64,000 nucleotides of DNA from Torreya grandis (taxonomy: Eukaryota > Streptophyta > Pinopsida > Cupressales > Taxaceae): the NCBI GenBank assembly GCA_037957365.1, contig JARHVA010001428.1:1-64000 (forward strand), read 5' to 3'. The notes beneath the pieces are model-generated. The model did no database searches. It saw nothing but the letters and a program-made list of their open reading frames with translations, and was not told the origin of the DNA. Below, in pieces: positions 45,120 through 56,815 of the stretch (positions are counted from its first letter, which is position 1; every line of letters starts with the position of its first letter). The translations under genes were made by a program, and so were the position numbers.

Positions 45120-46454
45120 TGTTGATCGGCTGAAGCCGCAGGCGGATGACCGAATGCTGCCCAAGGGCGGCGAACGGTAGAATGCCGCTCGAGGGCAGTG
45201 AATGCCTAGCACCCACCACAGGCTGCAGAAACAAAATGGCCACCCACAGGCGGTAGAAACAAAAATGCCGCCCAAAGGTGGCAAACAGTGAAATGCCACC
45301 TGATGACAGGGAAAACAAAACCCCCGCCCATGATAGAGAAGATGAAAACGCTGCTCGACGGTGGGGAAAACAAAACCCCCACCCACGGTGGAGAAGATGG
45401 AAACGCCACAGAAAAATAAAAACCCCGCCCCTGACGGGAAAGTGAAAAAATGCCGCCCGATGGTGGGGAAAACAAAACCGCCCGCCCACAACGGGAAGAC
45501 AAAAAAGCACCGCCCTCAGGCGGCAAAATGAAAACCCCCACCCACGGTGGGGAAGGAGAAAAGGCCACCCACATGTAGCAGGCGGTGAATTTGCCACCCA
45601 TAACAGGTAGCGGCAAAAAAGGGCTGCAAAACACAGGAAAAGACCCACCCAGTTGCTAGAGCGATTGGCACACAAAACGAGGCAACAAGCATGGTCTTGG
45701 CAGACTTATGACATCATCAACAGTGTTTTCCCTCTTCCCAATGAAACTTCTCTTGTCTCTTCTGATATAAATACCCAGACTTGGTCATTTTAAAAGATCT
45801 TCCTGACTTTTGTAAAGAGCACAGCTCTGCAAATTCTCCACCTGAATCAATAAAAATACAGTTTTTGCCTCCATCTTGGATTGATTTGTTGTGTATGCCA
45901 TGAGTATTATTTGTGTTTAGTTATTATCTTCAATGCTTTCACAGGTAATACCAACAGACCAGCTATCTACAAGGCACCGGTTCTGTAGCTGAAAGGAGAA
46001 GAGCAATACTTGAGAAGGACAGAACAGAGTAAGTTGCTTGCAAGTGTGCATTCCACAGCACCTCGATAAACCTCTGTTATGTATTTCCCATTATAGCCTC
46101 CCCGTTAGTCTTAGCAGCCTGGTTTCTCTACTAGATGTGTAGAGTATACTTACTTTCCCCTTGATTTTGAGAGTGGATCTGGAAGGTCAACCTTTATTTT
46201 GGTGTATCACCTCTTTTAGAGTAGGTTGTTTGCTTTCTTGCACTTCCTTCCCTTTTCATTCCCCCCCAGTATATCTATATATCTATATTTTTGCACTACC
46301 TGGAACAAACAGATACATCAGAGGGAACTAGCCCATACCTAGAGACTCTCCTCTCCTACTTCACCGTCCCACAGGCGAGAGAGGGGTTTCCATGTTGCGG
46401 GGAGAGGGTAGGAATCCATTTTCCTGCCGCAGGGTGCACTTTCCAGCTTCAACA
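45120..46454 (+). repeat. 3' LTR of D
   Basis: TGTTGATCGG to CTTCAACA, 1335 bp, followed by the CTACT duplicate. It carries the same hairpin array (45124-45665), with one unit shortened near 45404-45415, the TATA box at 45766-45773 and AATAAA at 45849-45854. Confidence 0.92.
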
Positions 46455-46600
46455 CTACTTATGTCATTATTTATTCTAACCCCCTTCATCATTTCTTCTC
46501 CAAAGATTTTCTTCTTGGAGATAGAATTGACAAATAGATGGTCCTCCTTATGAAATTTGATCTTTGCATCATCACTTAAAAATTTGTTAAAGAGAAATTC
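46455..46600 (+). pseudogene. Ty3-type RNase H of C, C-terminal part
   Basis: Resumes the frame broken at 37500: YVIIYSNPLHHFFSKD. The usual V-x-T-D-H-x-P-L block has lost its Asp, as in D. The frame is restored exactly when one CTACT copy is removed. Confidence 0.8.
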
Positions 46601-46829
46601 ATAGCTGACCAACTTATTGTAGCTCCCATTTCAGCCACTTCTTCCCTTCATGATGATCTTCCTGATGACAATATTCTTTATATTAAAGGTCTTAATTAAG
46701 ACATCTCTCTTAAAGATCATTTTCATAGCTTTACCATTGATCTCAAAGAATATAGTCTTGATGAATCTTTTGCTCCCTTCAGTACTACTAAACCAAAGGT
46801 AGTTATCAAGGATCTCCCTTAAATCAATG

Positions 46830-47260
46830 TTGAATTACATGAGGATACTTGGACCCTCCACTTTGATGGTGCTAAATTCCTTCAAGGAGATAGGGTAGGT
46901 TGCATTCTCAATATTCCTCTTGATAAGTTCATTCCTTTATATTTTTGATTCACTTTTGATGTCACCAAAAATATGGTCGAGTACAAAGCTCTTATCTTAG
47001 GCATGAGAGATTCTATTGATTTAGACATTCAATACCTTCATACTTTAGGTGATTCTCAACTCATTTTCCATCGAATTAGTGGTGATTATCAATATAAAAG
47101 TGAGAACCTTATTACCTATCATCAAATTATAACCACTCTCACCAAGTATTTTATCTCTTTTACTATTGAGCCTATTCCTAGAGATCAAAATTCCATTACT
47201 GATTCTCTTCACTCTTCAACTTCTCTATTTCATCCACACCAAGTTATTTTTTATCCTTCC
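46830..47260 (+). pseudogene. Second RNase H of C, located between RNase H and integrase
   Basis: WTLHFDGAKF (Asp at 46865-46867), MVEYKALILGM (Glu 46979-46981), LGDSQLIFHRI (Asp 47051-47053) and a final DQNSITDSLHS (Asp 47201-47203) are all in one frame, with one TGA after LYF at 46946. All four catalytic acidic residues survive in an otherwise decayed element. Position after RT and the Ty3-type RNase H is the usual one for plant Tat elements. Confidence 0.85.
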
Positions 47261-47319
47261 TTTCATATATAAATAAGAAAATATCCATATTCAACTCAAC
47301 CATTGGATTAACTTATTTA

Positions 47320-48590
47320 TCATATTGAGGGTGTTACCATTAGACAAAGCCCTTTGTATAAAGACATCATTCAATTTTTAGAACACCAAACTTATCCTCC
47401 TAATTTAGACTCTCGTGAAAAGACACACATTCGTAAACAAGTTTTCAAATATGTATTTTAGCATAACATCCTTTACTATCACAATGCTAAAGATACCTTA
47501 CTCTATTATGTTATGCAGGATGAGGTTTTTCCTCTTCTTAAATAAGCATAAGAGGGTATTTATAGTGGTCACTATTGCAAACATGCTTAAACACACAAAT
47601 GCCTATGTATGGGTTAAGTTTGGCCTAATCTTGCAAAGGATACAATTGAATATGATAAAAAATGCACTCCTTGTCAGATTCATGATGATCTTATCCATTC
47701 ACCTCATTTTGAGATTCAAACTATCAAATTCTCTTGGCCATTTTCCACATGAGGATTTGATCTCATTGGTAAACTTCCTTGCTCCCAAGATGGGTATGTT
47801 TTTATCATCACCACTACTAAATATTTTACCAAGTGGGTAGAAGCCATGTCCCTTATTAATGTCACTGGTCCTTACCATTTCCAAATTTATTCTTAACCAA
47901 ACTATTTTCTACTTTGGTATTCCCCATACCATCATTTTTGACAATGGTGGTAACTTAAAAAACAAACATGTTAAACAACTTTGTAATAAATTTAATATCA
48001 ATCACAAATTTTCCATGCCTTATCATCCATAATGTAACGGTCAATCTGAGGCCACCAATAAAAATGTTAAAAAAATTATCCAAAATACAATTCATGAAAC
48101 CTACATATATTGGAATATTCATCTTTACCTTTCACTTTGGGCATATCAGACTAGCATACACATTGCCACTGCGGTAACTCAATGTTCTCTAGTCTATGGT
48201 TTTGAGGTGGTCCTTCCTTTAGAATTTGAACTTCTCTCTCTTTCATGGAATTATTCTTGATGAAGAATTATGTGAAGCTTGCCTTCATGCCCTTGATCAT
48301 TTTTATGAACTTCATCCTTCTGCCTTGTAACATAGCTACCAATATAAGGCTCATATCACCTGATAACATAACAAAAGTGTTAAAATCCACACTTTTAATG
48401 TTGGTGATCTTGTCCTTCAATTATATTACACACATGATAAATAAGGTAAATATGCCTAAAAATGATGGGGCCCATATTTAGTTATAGACAATCTTGGTCC
48501 AAACACTTACCATATTCAAACCAATGAAGGCCATGTTTTCAAAGAGCCTAACAATGATCAATTCCTTAAAAAGTACTTTGCCTAAACATT
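47320..48590 (+). pseudogene. Integrase remnant of C
   Basis: A zinc region with CTPCQIH (47665-47690) precedes GFDLIGKLP (Asp near 47758) and FTKWVEAMSL. Then FDNGGN (Asp 47940-47942) and GQSEATNKNVKK (Glu 48048-48050), in one frame and exactly 35 residues apart (DD35E). The remaining C-terminus runs in broken frames to about 48585. Stops and frameshifts are frequent. No chromodomain is seen. Confidence 0.85.
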
Positions 48591-48760
48591 TATTTCATGT
48601 CATGCTTTCCTATCTAAATCTATCTAACAATTTTTATAGGTTACTTAAGCATGGATCTCTCCCTCTGTAGTAATTTCCTCTTTTTTACAAATCTTTACTC
48701 ATCCCTTTTGGTCTTTGGTTTTTTGATGTACCATATTCTTCTTTATCTTATTATATTTTC

Positions 48761-49065
48761 TTTTATGAGTTTCTTTATAAGACTATGGATAGGACCCAAC
48801 ATTCTTCACAAAACCACCATCTTTTAATCATTTCTTTCTCTTTTTACTACTTGCCAATGCTATTTTGGCATCCTTTAGGTTTTTCTTTTGTGATTTTCTT
48901 TGTAAGGCCATGGATAAGACCTGATATCCCTCACAAAATACTATTATTTCTTTTCTTACCTCATTTTTACTTTTTCTCTTGCTTATCAGCACCTTAGTGG
49001 GTCTTTCTTTTATGAGTTCCTTTTTAAGACTATGGATAAGACCCGACCATCCTCATAGCTTACCC
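48761..49065 (+). repeat. Three-copy tandem repeat of about 122 bp in 3' region of C
   Basis: Units of the form TTTTATGAGTTTCTTTATAA-GACTATGGATAAGACCCGACATCCCTCACAAAA start near 48761, 48886 and 49006. They are in 3' non-coding sequence of C. The rest of 48600-50290 shows no coding signal. Confidence 0.7.
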
Positions 49066-50290
49066 TCCTATTTATGTTTTTGATCCTTGTTCTCAAACTT
49101 TAGCTTTGCTTCTTTTGCTAGATGAAATCTGCACAACAATCTATGTTAGCATGTTTTCCTCCATTTCCCTCATTCTTATGATAAGGAATCACATTTTACT
49201 ATCATTATATCCCTCTTTGCCTTTTGTCACATTTTTTACAATTTGAATCAATTTGAATTGTTCCGTGTGTCATTCCTCTTGATTTCTACTTCCTTTCATC
49301 TCCTCATTGGATAAAACAAGGTCAAAATCAAGATAACACTTTTATTTCACCTATATTTATGAGACTCTTAGACCCCATGATATTTGATGTTCTCTCTTTT
49401 AGCAACCTTGTCCCAAGTATTCAAATAAAAGTTATCTTTATCACCCATGTTTGTTTTTTTAAATATGTATGGAGGAGGAATCTATAAAAAGCCATCAAGA
49501 ATGTTAAAAATTTATTTATTTTAAAACAAAAGACAATGATATCTGAAAGCCAACATATAAATCTTAAAACTCGAAATCACACCAAAGGACATGATTACAA
49601 GCACATCTCCTATCTCCAATCTAATCTCAAATTCTATATTTATCTTTACATATCATTGAAGTCCTTTGGGGTATGGTAGGCCAGTCAATTGGAATAGGGC
49701 ATTTCAAAGAAATCTATGGTGCTACCTACTTTCCCAATCTTCATAATAGATCGATGGCTCTATAAGGGGTCCCGAGGAATGGAGAACACGTCATGGGGAG
49801 GTAGGTCCATTTTAATTTTCATGCATATAACCTTCATGGGATGATCTATATACTCCATTTTTTGACCCAAGACTTGTGTTGCTAAGAGAAGTTCTTCATA
49901 GTCCTTAAGGTCAAAAGTCCTCTTATTTTGACAAACCTAATTTGAGTGTCTTGACTTCGATAAAGAGTTCCTCTACCTTGGTTTTTCCTTCATTCTCCCC
50001 TCTACCCATTTCATTTCCCCCCTTGACATGCAAATTATGATTCCAAATTTGTTTTCCATTCTTCCTAATTTCTTCTTCTTCACCTCTTAAAAAAATGCTA
50101 GCACTACTTTGTTTCATTTTTATCTATCCTTAGAGTGAAATAACATGCTTGAGAAACTCTGGATTTCTTATTTCTTTACACCATAATTTTTACATTTACT
50201 AAACTTACTTTACTTTCCTTTTACCATTTGTCATGATTTTTATGTCTTTTGATTATGGACACCTGAGTTTGTACCTTTTTTCCATTATTG

Positions 50291-50307
50291 AGTGTGGTTG
50301 GCTTGTT
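50291..50307. repeat. Target site duplication of the LINE, left copy
   Basis: AGTGTGGTTGGCTTGTT, identical over 17 bp to 56879-56895 on the other side of the LINE. Confidence 0.92.
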
Positions 50308-50473
50308 TTTGATAAAGTAAGGTGGCAAACTAGGGGCCAAACCCTATACAATCAAAAAAGACAAGAAGGCAAACAAACAAAAAATGCCTTTAGAGAGATG
50401 ACAACACAGTCGAGAATAACAGATAGAAACAAAACACAAGCCACGAGAAGACTAGAGTCAAAGAGGTTTCCCC

Positions 50474-51121
50474 TTACATAACTATTGATTTGATAAGATC
50501 ATTGAGTTTCTCATTTTCTGCATTGTTAGCATACCTAGTATTACCCACCACTTCCAGCATAGACATGTTCAGTAGAATTGTATTACAAAGCCCTTTGGCG
50601 AAGACCTTCTCTAGCTTTTGAATGTAGTCCTTCAGGGCCCCAATTTTAGTTTTCCAATCAGTCTCATTCTCAGTGCCCTCACCAGCATCCTTGACATACA
50701 TTTTCCCCTTATTGTTAGCAGTTCCCATAGTGTCAGCACCCTGTTCCTCATTAACCTCAAAAACCCTAATAGCCTACTTCCCTCCAGTGTCCAAAATTTC
50801 CTAGATTTCTAGCTCCTCAGACTCTTCCTCCTGGGTTTCTTCTTCTAAAGCACTTTCCAAATAATCAATCAGTCTGGCCTTCAGGGCTGGTTTACCAGTA
50901 ATCTGCCCTGACCTTTGTACTCTAGAGGGGAATCCTTCCTTATTAATTTTGGAAGGCTTGTGAGATTTTCCACCTTGGCCTTCCATGGCCCTTCCTGGAT
51001 TCTTGTGGGTCCCTTCCGTAGTCTCTTTAATATTTTCTTCCTCTTCATCAACATTTCTCTTCTTGCCCTTCTTGCTTGCAAAGGAGCTAGGGGTATCAAT
51101 AGGGGGTCTTTTCAGGGTCAT
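50474..51121 (-). pseudogene. ORF downstream of LINE RNase H, unknown product
   Basis: From the ATG at 51119-51121 the minus strand is open for about 216 codons apart from two TAG codons (near 50800 and 50765), in the same frame as the RNase H. The predicted protein begins M-T-L-K-R-P-P-I-D-T and has a basic KKGKKR cluster, a Glu-rich stretch, and a C-terminal region (about 50474-50680) with heptad-like spacing that could form a coiled coil. No known domain is recognised. It may be a third ORF, a C-terminal extension of ORF2, or chance openness in a 3' UTR. 50308-50473 is 3' UTR. Confidence 0.45.
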
Positions 51122-51196
51122 CAATATGCCTCATTCCTGACAAGTCATCTCCTTTTGAATGATCTCCTTAATTTTTAAGGGAATATGAAAACCTTG

Positions 51197-51600
51197 TCAC
51201 CACACCCTCCAACTTGAAAATTGCTGCCCAAGGTTGACACAAGCATCAACGACCCTATTGCCTTCTCTATAGGTATGGGAAATCTCAACTTCAAAAAGCT
51301 TTTCTAAAAGAAATTGGATATCAATAATGATGTCTTTTAGCTTGATTCCCACATTTGAAGCTTTATTAATGGCATCTATGACCATCTTAGAGTCTCCTTA
51401 TATATTCAAGTTCCTTATTCCTAGGGATATAGCTAACTTTAATCCCCATAGTAAAGCCATTGCTTCAACATAGTTATTGCTCTGGCATCCAATTCCACAA
51501 GCATAGATAGCAAACATCCATCCTTTATCATTCCTTATAATTCCTCCTCCACTAGCTTTACCATCCAACTTGGATGCCCCATCAAAGTTGAGTTTCATCC
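51197..51600 (-). pseudogene. RNase H domain of LINE ORF2
   Basis: KLNFDGASK (Asp), SNNYVEAMALLWGL (Glu), GDSKMVIDAI (Asp) and REGNRVVDACVNLG (Asp) give the full D-E-D-D set, in one frame with a TAA before GDSK. This is the plant-type RNase H found at the C-terminus of some L1 elements. It ends at TGA 51197-51199 or, after a further 25 codons, at TGA near 51140. Confidence 0.85.
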
Positions 51601-51839
51601 AGTTAGGTTTAGGGGGGATCCATTTAGTATTAAGTCTCTGTAGTATTTTGGAGTTATTATACCTAGGGATCTAGTTTAAAACCTTCCATTTGGCTAAAAT
51701 TTGGGTTTTAATTTGAGATAGGGGTTTCTCTGCAACACGAATATGAGCTGTTGTAACACTTTCCATAATGGTCTTAGCAAAGGAGTTAAACACCTAAGAA
51801 GCATTTCTAACAGTGTCCCTAAAATTTTTGTGATTGTGC

Positions 51840-52110
51840 TCTTTCCATAAAGTCCAACTCAAACATGGCAGAGCTTGCTTCCATAATTCCATAAGCCAAG
51901 GATGTGTGAAGGTTGGGTTCCACTAAGAATTACTTCTTTAAGGTCAGAATTGCAGACCCATTCAATACCAAAGTTGTTAAGTATTTCCCCCCATAATTCC
52001 TGGGCAAACTCACAGTGGATAAAGAGGTGTGAAATTGATTCTTCTTTTGAACCACACAGGAAACATCTATTAACCAAAGTAAACCCTGTCTTTTGAAGCT
52101 TATCCTAAGT
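51840..52110 (-). pseudogene. zf-RVT-like CxxC..H..C domain of LINE ORF2
   Basis: VNRCFLCGSKEESISHLFIHCEFAQELW (52040-52077 and on) is the RT-associated zinc-binding domain common between RT and RNase H in plant L1 elements. It is in a different frame from RNase H because of a frameshift. Confidence 0.85.
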
Positions 52111-52559
52111 AAGGATTTTGTTATGAGCAACAACCCACCAAAACATGTTAATTTTTGGAATAAGTTTATGATTCCAAACCTTTTTCCATACATCTTTATT
52201 CTGAGCTTCAAGAATGAGCAGATGGTAAGCAGATTTGATAGAGAATGATCCATTCTTATCTGGCCACTAGTATTGTTCATCCTCCTAAGGAAAGAGAGAT
52301 TTTGATCTCCTGAATGCACTACTAGATCTCCTAAACTCTTGAGAAAAGCTCAGGCCAGTGCACACAACAATCCAAAATATTTTTCCAGCTCCTCATCCCA
52401 TTGTTATTTTCCATATAATCACTGACCCTATCTCCAAAAAATTAGGTAGTCAAGTCAATAATCTCTCCATAGTTTCCCTATGTGATGAGAGCCTTATCCT
52501 TTAATTAGATATCATCCCATAATTTAATATGCTAGCCATTTCCAAGTTTCCATCTAATT

Positions 52560-54160
52560 CCCTATTTGAGAAGGCTTCTACTTTTTAGAATTTTATTCCA
52601 TATCACAAATCCCTGGGGTAATCCTATCTGTTGAAGAAAGTTAGAATCATCAATGATATGCATGTATTTGGCATACATTATTTCCCCCCAGTCATTTTTT
52701 TTATGGATCAGGTTCCAACTAACTTTTGAGAGAAGGGCTTTGTTCATGTTCCTAATGGACCTAATATTAAGTCCACCATGAGATTTTAGACGACACTTTT
52801 TCCCATCTGACTAAAGACATTCTCTGTTTGTCTTCTAATCCCATCCATAAAAATTTCCTTTGGATCTATTCCAGTTTCTTAGCAAAATATGCAAGAATTT
52901 TAAAAAGAGACAGGAAGTATGTAGGAATACCTTGCAGTGAAGCCCGAAGAAGTTGTAGTTTACCAGCACTATTGAGTAGTTTCCCCTTCCAACCAAGAAG
53001 TTTCCTCTGTGCTCTTTCCACAATTCCATTCCAAAATCTAGGAGATACCTCTTTGACCAAGAGTGGGAGACCTAGGTAGGTAGATGGTAGGCCAGCTTTA
53101 ACACATTCTAATATATCAATGATTATATGTCTATGTTCATTAAGAGTGTTGAAGAAATATGCATTGCTTTTTTGGAAATTTATCCTTTGGCCTGACTCTT
53201 TGGCATAATTATTAAAGATATTCTTCCATATTCTAGCTTCAATCACCGATGAGATACCAAATAAGATGGTATCATCCACAAATTACTGTACCACCATAGG
53301 ATGAAGGGAGGAGGTAGGTTTGATGCCCACTAGCTTTTTTGAGGCTATATCTGTTTATATGTATCTTCCCAGTGCCTCAACCATAATGATGAATAAGTAT
53401 GGGGAGAGAGGGTATCCCTGATGAATTCATCTTGAGGATGAGAAAAACCCTCTAGGAACACCATTAACCAGCACTAAGAATTTTGTAGAAGAGACCGCGT
53501 TCCATAACAAGCGAGAAATTTTATCATTAAACCCAAATTTTCTAATCACTTGGAACAGAAAAGTCCATGAGACTCTATCATAAGCTTTAGAAATATCAAG
53601 CTTGAGAGCCATACTAGGGATTTTACTCTTATCCATGGAGTGAATAGTCTCACGTGTGGTGATCACGACATCAAGAATCTACCTGCCTGAGATGAAACCT
53701 TTTTGAGTAGGAGAAATAATTTTGTCTAGCAAAGGTTGAATCCTCATGACCAGCATTTTAGTACATAACTTATACACAGTGTTGCATAGACTAATGGGCC
53801 TAAAATTAGTGAGGTGTGATGGTTGTGATTTTTAAGGAACAAGTACTATGAAGGTATTATTAGCTTGTTTCAAAAGTTTACCTAATCTAAAAAAATCATG
53901 CACAGCAGCTGTGAGGTCCGCTCCTACTATCTCCCAATATTCTTGAAAGAATATAGGAAGAAAGCCATTAGGACCCAAGGCTTTAAAAGCACCCATGGAG
54001 AATAAAACAACATGGACTTCTTCCTCAAATATAGGCTTTAACATCTCTAGATTATCTTCTTTTGTTATCAAATAGGTGATTTTATCAATAAATTGATTCA
54101 TACGTCTATTGATTCTATCATTATTATTTTCTTTCATAAGCAGATTCTAAAAGAAAGCCT
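52560..54160 (-). pseudogene. Reverse transcriptase of LINE ORF2
   Basis: Blocks on the minus strand: FKALGPNGFLPIFFQEYW (about 53930-53985), ALKLDISKAYDRVSW (53560-53610), the catalytic FVDDTILFG around 53260-53285 with both Asp present, NFQKSNAYF, STYLGLPLL (about 53055) and GKLQLLRASLQGIPTY (52930-52980). A NKALLSKVSWNLI block follows at 52700-52747. Frames change several times. This order is that of L1-type non-LTR RT. Confidence 0.9.
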
Positions 54161-54599
54161 TGGCTTTTTCCCCTATTTCATTATCCTTGGTAATAATGTC
54201 ACCATTATCTAGGACGAGCTTAGTTATTGAGTTGGCTTTCCTATGTTTCATAGTTGAGAGATGAAAAAAGGCAGTGTTCTTATCCCCCTCTTTAAGCCAC
54301 TAAACACGGGATTTCTATTTCCAAAAAACCTCTTCTCTTTCCATAAGATTCTTCCATTCTAAAGATAGGATATTCTCTTCTTATAAAGTGTCCTCAGAGT
54401 CATCCCCTTGATCTATCAGTTACTGCATATCCTTGAGTTTTCCCACTGTATTTTTTTCTGCTGGAAGACCTGCCCAAAGGTGTATCTATTCCATCCATAA
54501 ACTTCTTGTTTAATGTGTTGGAGTTTCTTGACTATTCTAAACATAAGAGTACCTTGAATAGGAATTTTCCACCATTAGGCCACCATTTGTCTAAAGTCT

Positions 54600-55356
54600 T
54601 TGTGTTTGATCCACATAGCTTCAAAATGGAATGGGGAAGGTCTGGAATGTCCCTATTCTCTCCAACTGAGGAAGATTAGGCAGTGGTCAGACATGGTTCT
54701 AGGGAAAGCCTGCGCCTGCATATTATGATAATCCTTCCAATTGCTTCATATAATAAATATATCTAATTTAGCCTTAATCATTTGATCTCCTTTTCTTCTA
54801 TTGGTCCAGGTAAAATTTTAGTTTTGTAGCTCTATGTCCAATAATCCCCAATCATTGATGAATTCAACAAAGTCAAACATGCTATCCGAGTAATCCATAA
54901 TTCCACCCTATTTTTCAGAAGGGTATAGAGGAGTGTTAAAATATTTGGCTAACATCCATCTAATGTTCTGGGGATTATTCCTGAAACTACTTAGGTCTAT
55001 CCATAATTTCTATCTCAAAGCTTTGTTATTCGGTCCAGAGACATTGATCAACGACCAGTTCAAAGATTTCATAGAAAAAATGGTAATCAAGAAGTGCTTA
55101 TTATAAGCCATAAGAGACCCCTAGATTTTAGCACTATTCTACATAGTGACAATCCCCCTAAAGCCCCTTCAGTTGGACTAATGCAAAAAGCTACCTTAGG
55201 CCATATATAGGCAGCAATTTTCATAAAATTCTCCTCATTCATCTTGACTTCTTGGAGTAATAAAATATCTAATTTATTATCTAAAATGTAATTTTTAACC
55301 TCAAACTGCTTTGAGGGAATGTTAAATCCCCTCAAGTTCCAAGATAATATTCTCAT
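54600..55356 (-). pseudogene. AP endonuclease domain of LINE ORF2
   Basis: The ORF2 start at 55356 reads MRILSWNLRGF, and LLLQEVKM has the catalytic Glu. A later GPYFSD-like region (54900-55000) and a S-D-H-C-type end (about 54680) are degraded. Nicks the target DNA for target-primed reverse transcription in this family. Confidence 0.85.
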
Positions 55357-55760
55357 TTATAGGGTTTGGGGGGTTGGGTCTCCAGTGTATTCTATTTACC
55401 ACTGGCAATCTCCCTAGCAATCTCTCTTTGTTTTGTTTCTCTTAGGGTTGGCCTCCCTTGTTGGGGCTCAATGCTAACATCTGTAGATTTTTTACCTTTT
55501 CAGTTCTTTTTCTTTGGGGTAACCCATTCCTCCTATTCATTACTACCACTTTATCCTGTTACACCTATTGCTAAGTAGTTTCCTACTTGGTCTCTGACTT
55601 CTAGAGCATGGAAAATGTCTGTATTTAGTTGTGGGTCTGCTTCTCTTTTAGTGGGACTTTTTGGAGTTACTTCTTCCTATCTAACTCTTAGAACTTTGTA
55701 TTCTTCATTGACTTACTCTATCAAAAGGTTACCTCTTTCTCCTTCCTTAGACATATTAGT

Positions 55761-56815
55761 CTATTTTTCTAGAGGGTTTGCTGTGTTAAATATAGCCTTC
55801 TGACTATCAGCTGATACTATATTTTCCTTTGAGACAGCTTTTCCCTCACTACTAGTGATATCCTCCTTTCCCATCTCCTCTTCTCCCTTTTCTATGTTGT
55901 CAAGATTTTCCACATTACTCTCCATTTCCTTCTTGCTATTCTTTTTGTAATTGAGAGCCTGATCCTTCCCTTCAATCTGGGAATCATCTTTCCTCCCCTT
56001 TTGCTTTACTATGCATTGTGTCATTAAATTTCCCTTTCTCTTACATATTTGACAGAAAGTGGTAGTATTTTCATAAGTGATTGGTTGAGTCTAGGTCCCA
56101 TATTTAGAGTTTAGCTCTATGGTCATAGGGAGAGTCCTATTTATTTCAACATTAACACAAAGTCTAGCGTACACACATCTGTACTTTGTTCTAGTTGTAT
56201 GATCTATAGTGACATATTGGCCAATAGAATTGCCAATAGCTGTGAAAATTTTTTCATCCCAAAATTCCAAAAGGAACCCTAACAGTCTTACCCAAGTAGG
56301 AGAATACTTATTAAGGTCTGAGTTAGGATCAAATCATAGTTTCCATGAGCATAGGGCAAGAGAATGTGGGCCATACAGCCATGGTCCTCTAGCAAGAGTA
56401 GTGATCATGTCCTCCTTATTCGTAAAACTAAAAAGGAATAGGCCGCTTGCCATGGCAGTGATCAAAACACTACCCTTAAATTTCCACTTAGATAGAACCC
56501 ATTTCCTAATCATTTCGATACTAAGATGGAAATAAAAAAACTTACCTACGAATGTAAGGTTCATGGATGCCACGATTTCCTCCACCAGATCATCTGGGAT
56601 ATGCAGGGCTGTGCCCTTTGAGATAATAGGGAGGCTCATCATGATTTTCAAGGGGCACACCTTTTCACCTGTAAGTGCTTTCTCCCATCCATTAGATGGA
56701 CTATCCACTACCAAATTTTTGAATAGATCCCTAGAGGCACTGCCACCAGTAGTGTCCTCTATTAGATCTGTGATCCCACCAGTTACACTCAGGGGGCCTA
56801 ACTTGGTGGGAAAAA
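55761..56815 (-). pseudogene. LINE ORF1 (DUF4283-like, CCHC)
   Basis: Minus strand: IPDDLVEEIVASMNLTFVGKFF (56550-56610), KWKFKGSVLITAMASGLFLF (56440-56490), RGPWLYGPHSLAL (56350-56390), WVRLLGFLLEFWDEKIFTAIG, then the zinc knuckle C-Q-I-C-K-R-K-G-N-L-M-T-Q-C (about 56010-56055) and a Lys/Glu-rich tail ending at 55761. RNA-binding protein of plant L1 elements. A stop directly before FFPTKLG (near 56818) leaves the true start uncertain. One TAA after CSWKL splits it. Confidence 0.85.

Larger units (their letters stand above)
37501..46454 (+). mobile_element. Ty3/gypsy Tat-type element D with RNase H upstream of RT
   Basis: An 8954-bp element with 1343- and 1335-bp LTRs and a perfect CTACT target duplication, inserted in the RNase H domain of C. 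gag-pol is a single frame from 39000 to about 43880 and, after one shift, to 44877. The domain order is gag, protease, RNase H (active-site residues present), RT, RNase H-like connection without catalytic aspartates, and DD35E integrase. There is no chromodomain and no zinc knuckle that I can see. It is the youngest-looking element of the window, yet carries about twenty stops. Confidence 0.92.

Noticed and set aside
49923..50117. Minus-strand ORF of 64 codons left of the LINE
   Set aside because: Short, no domain, outside the LINE boundary fixed by the target duplication, and inside C 3' non-coding sequence.
50801..51178. Plus-strand ORF of 87 codons over the LINE end
   Set aside because: Antisense to the minus-strand ORF that shares the RNase H frame. 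Hydrophobic content is a by-product of the complementary Lys/Glu codons.
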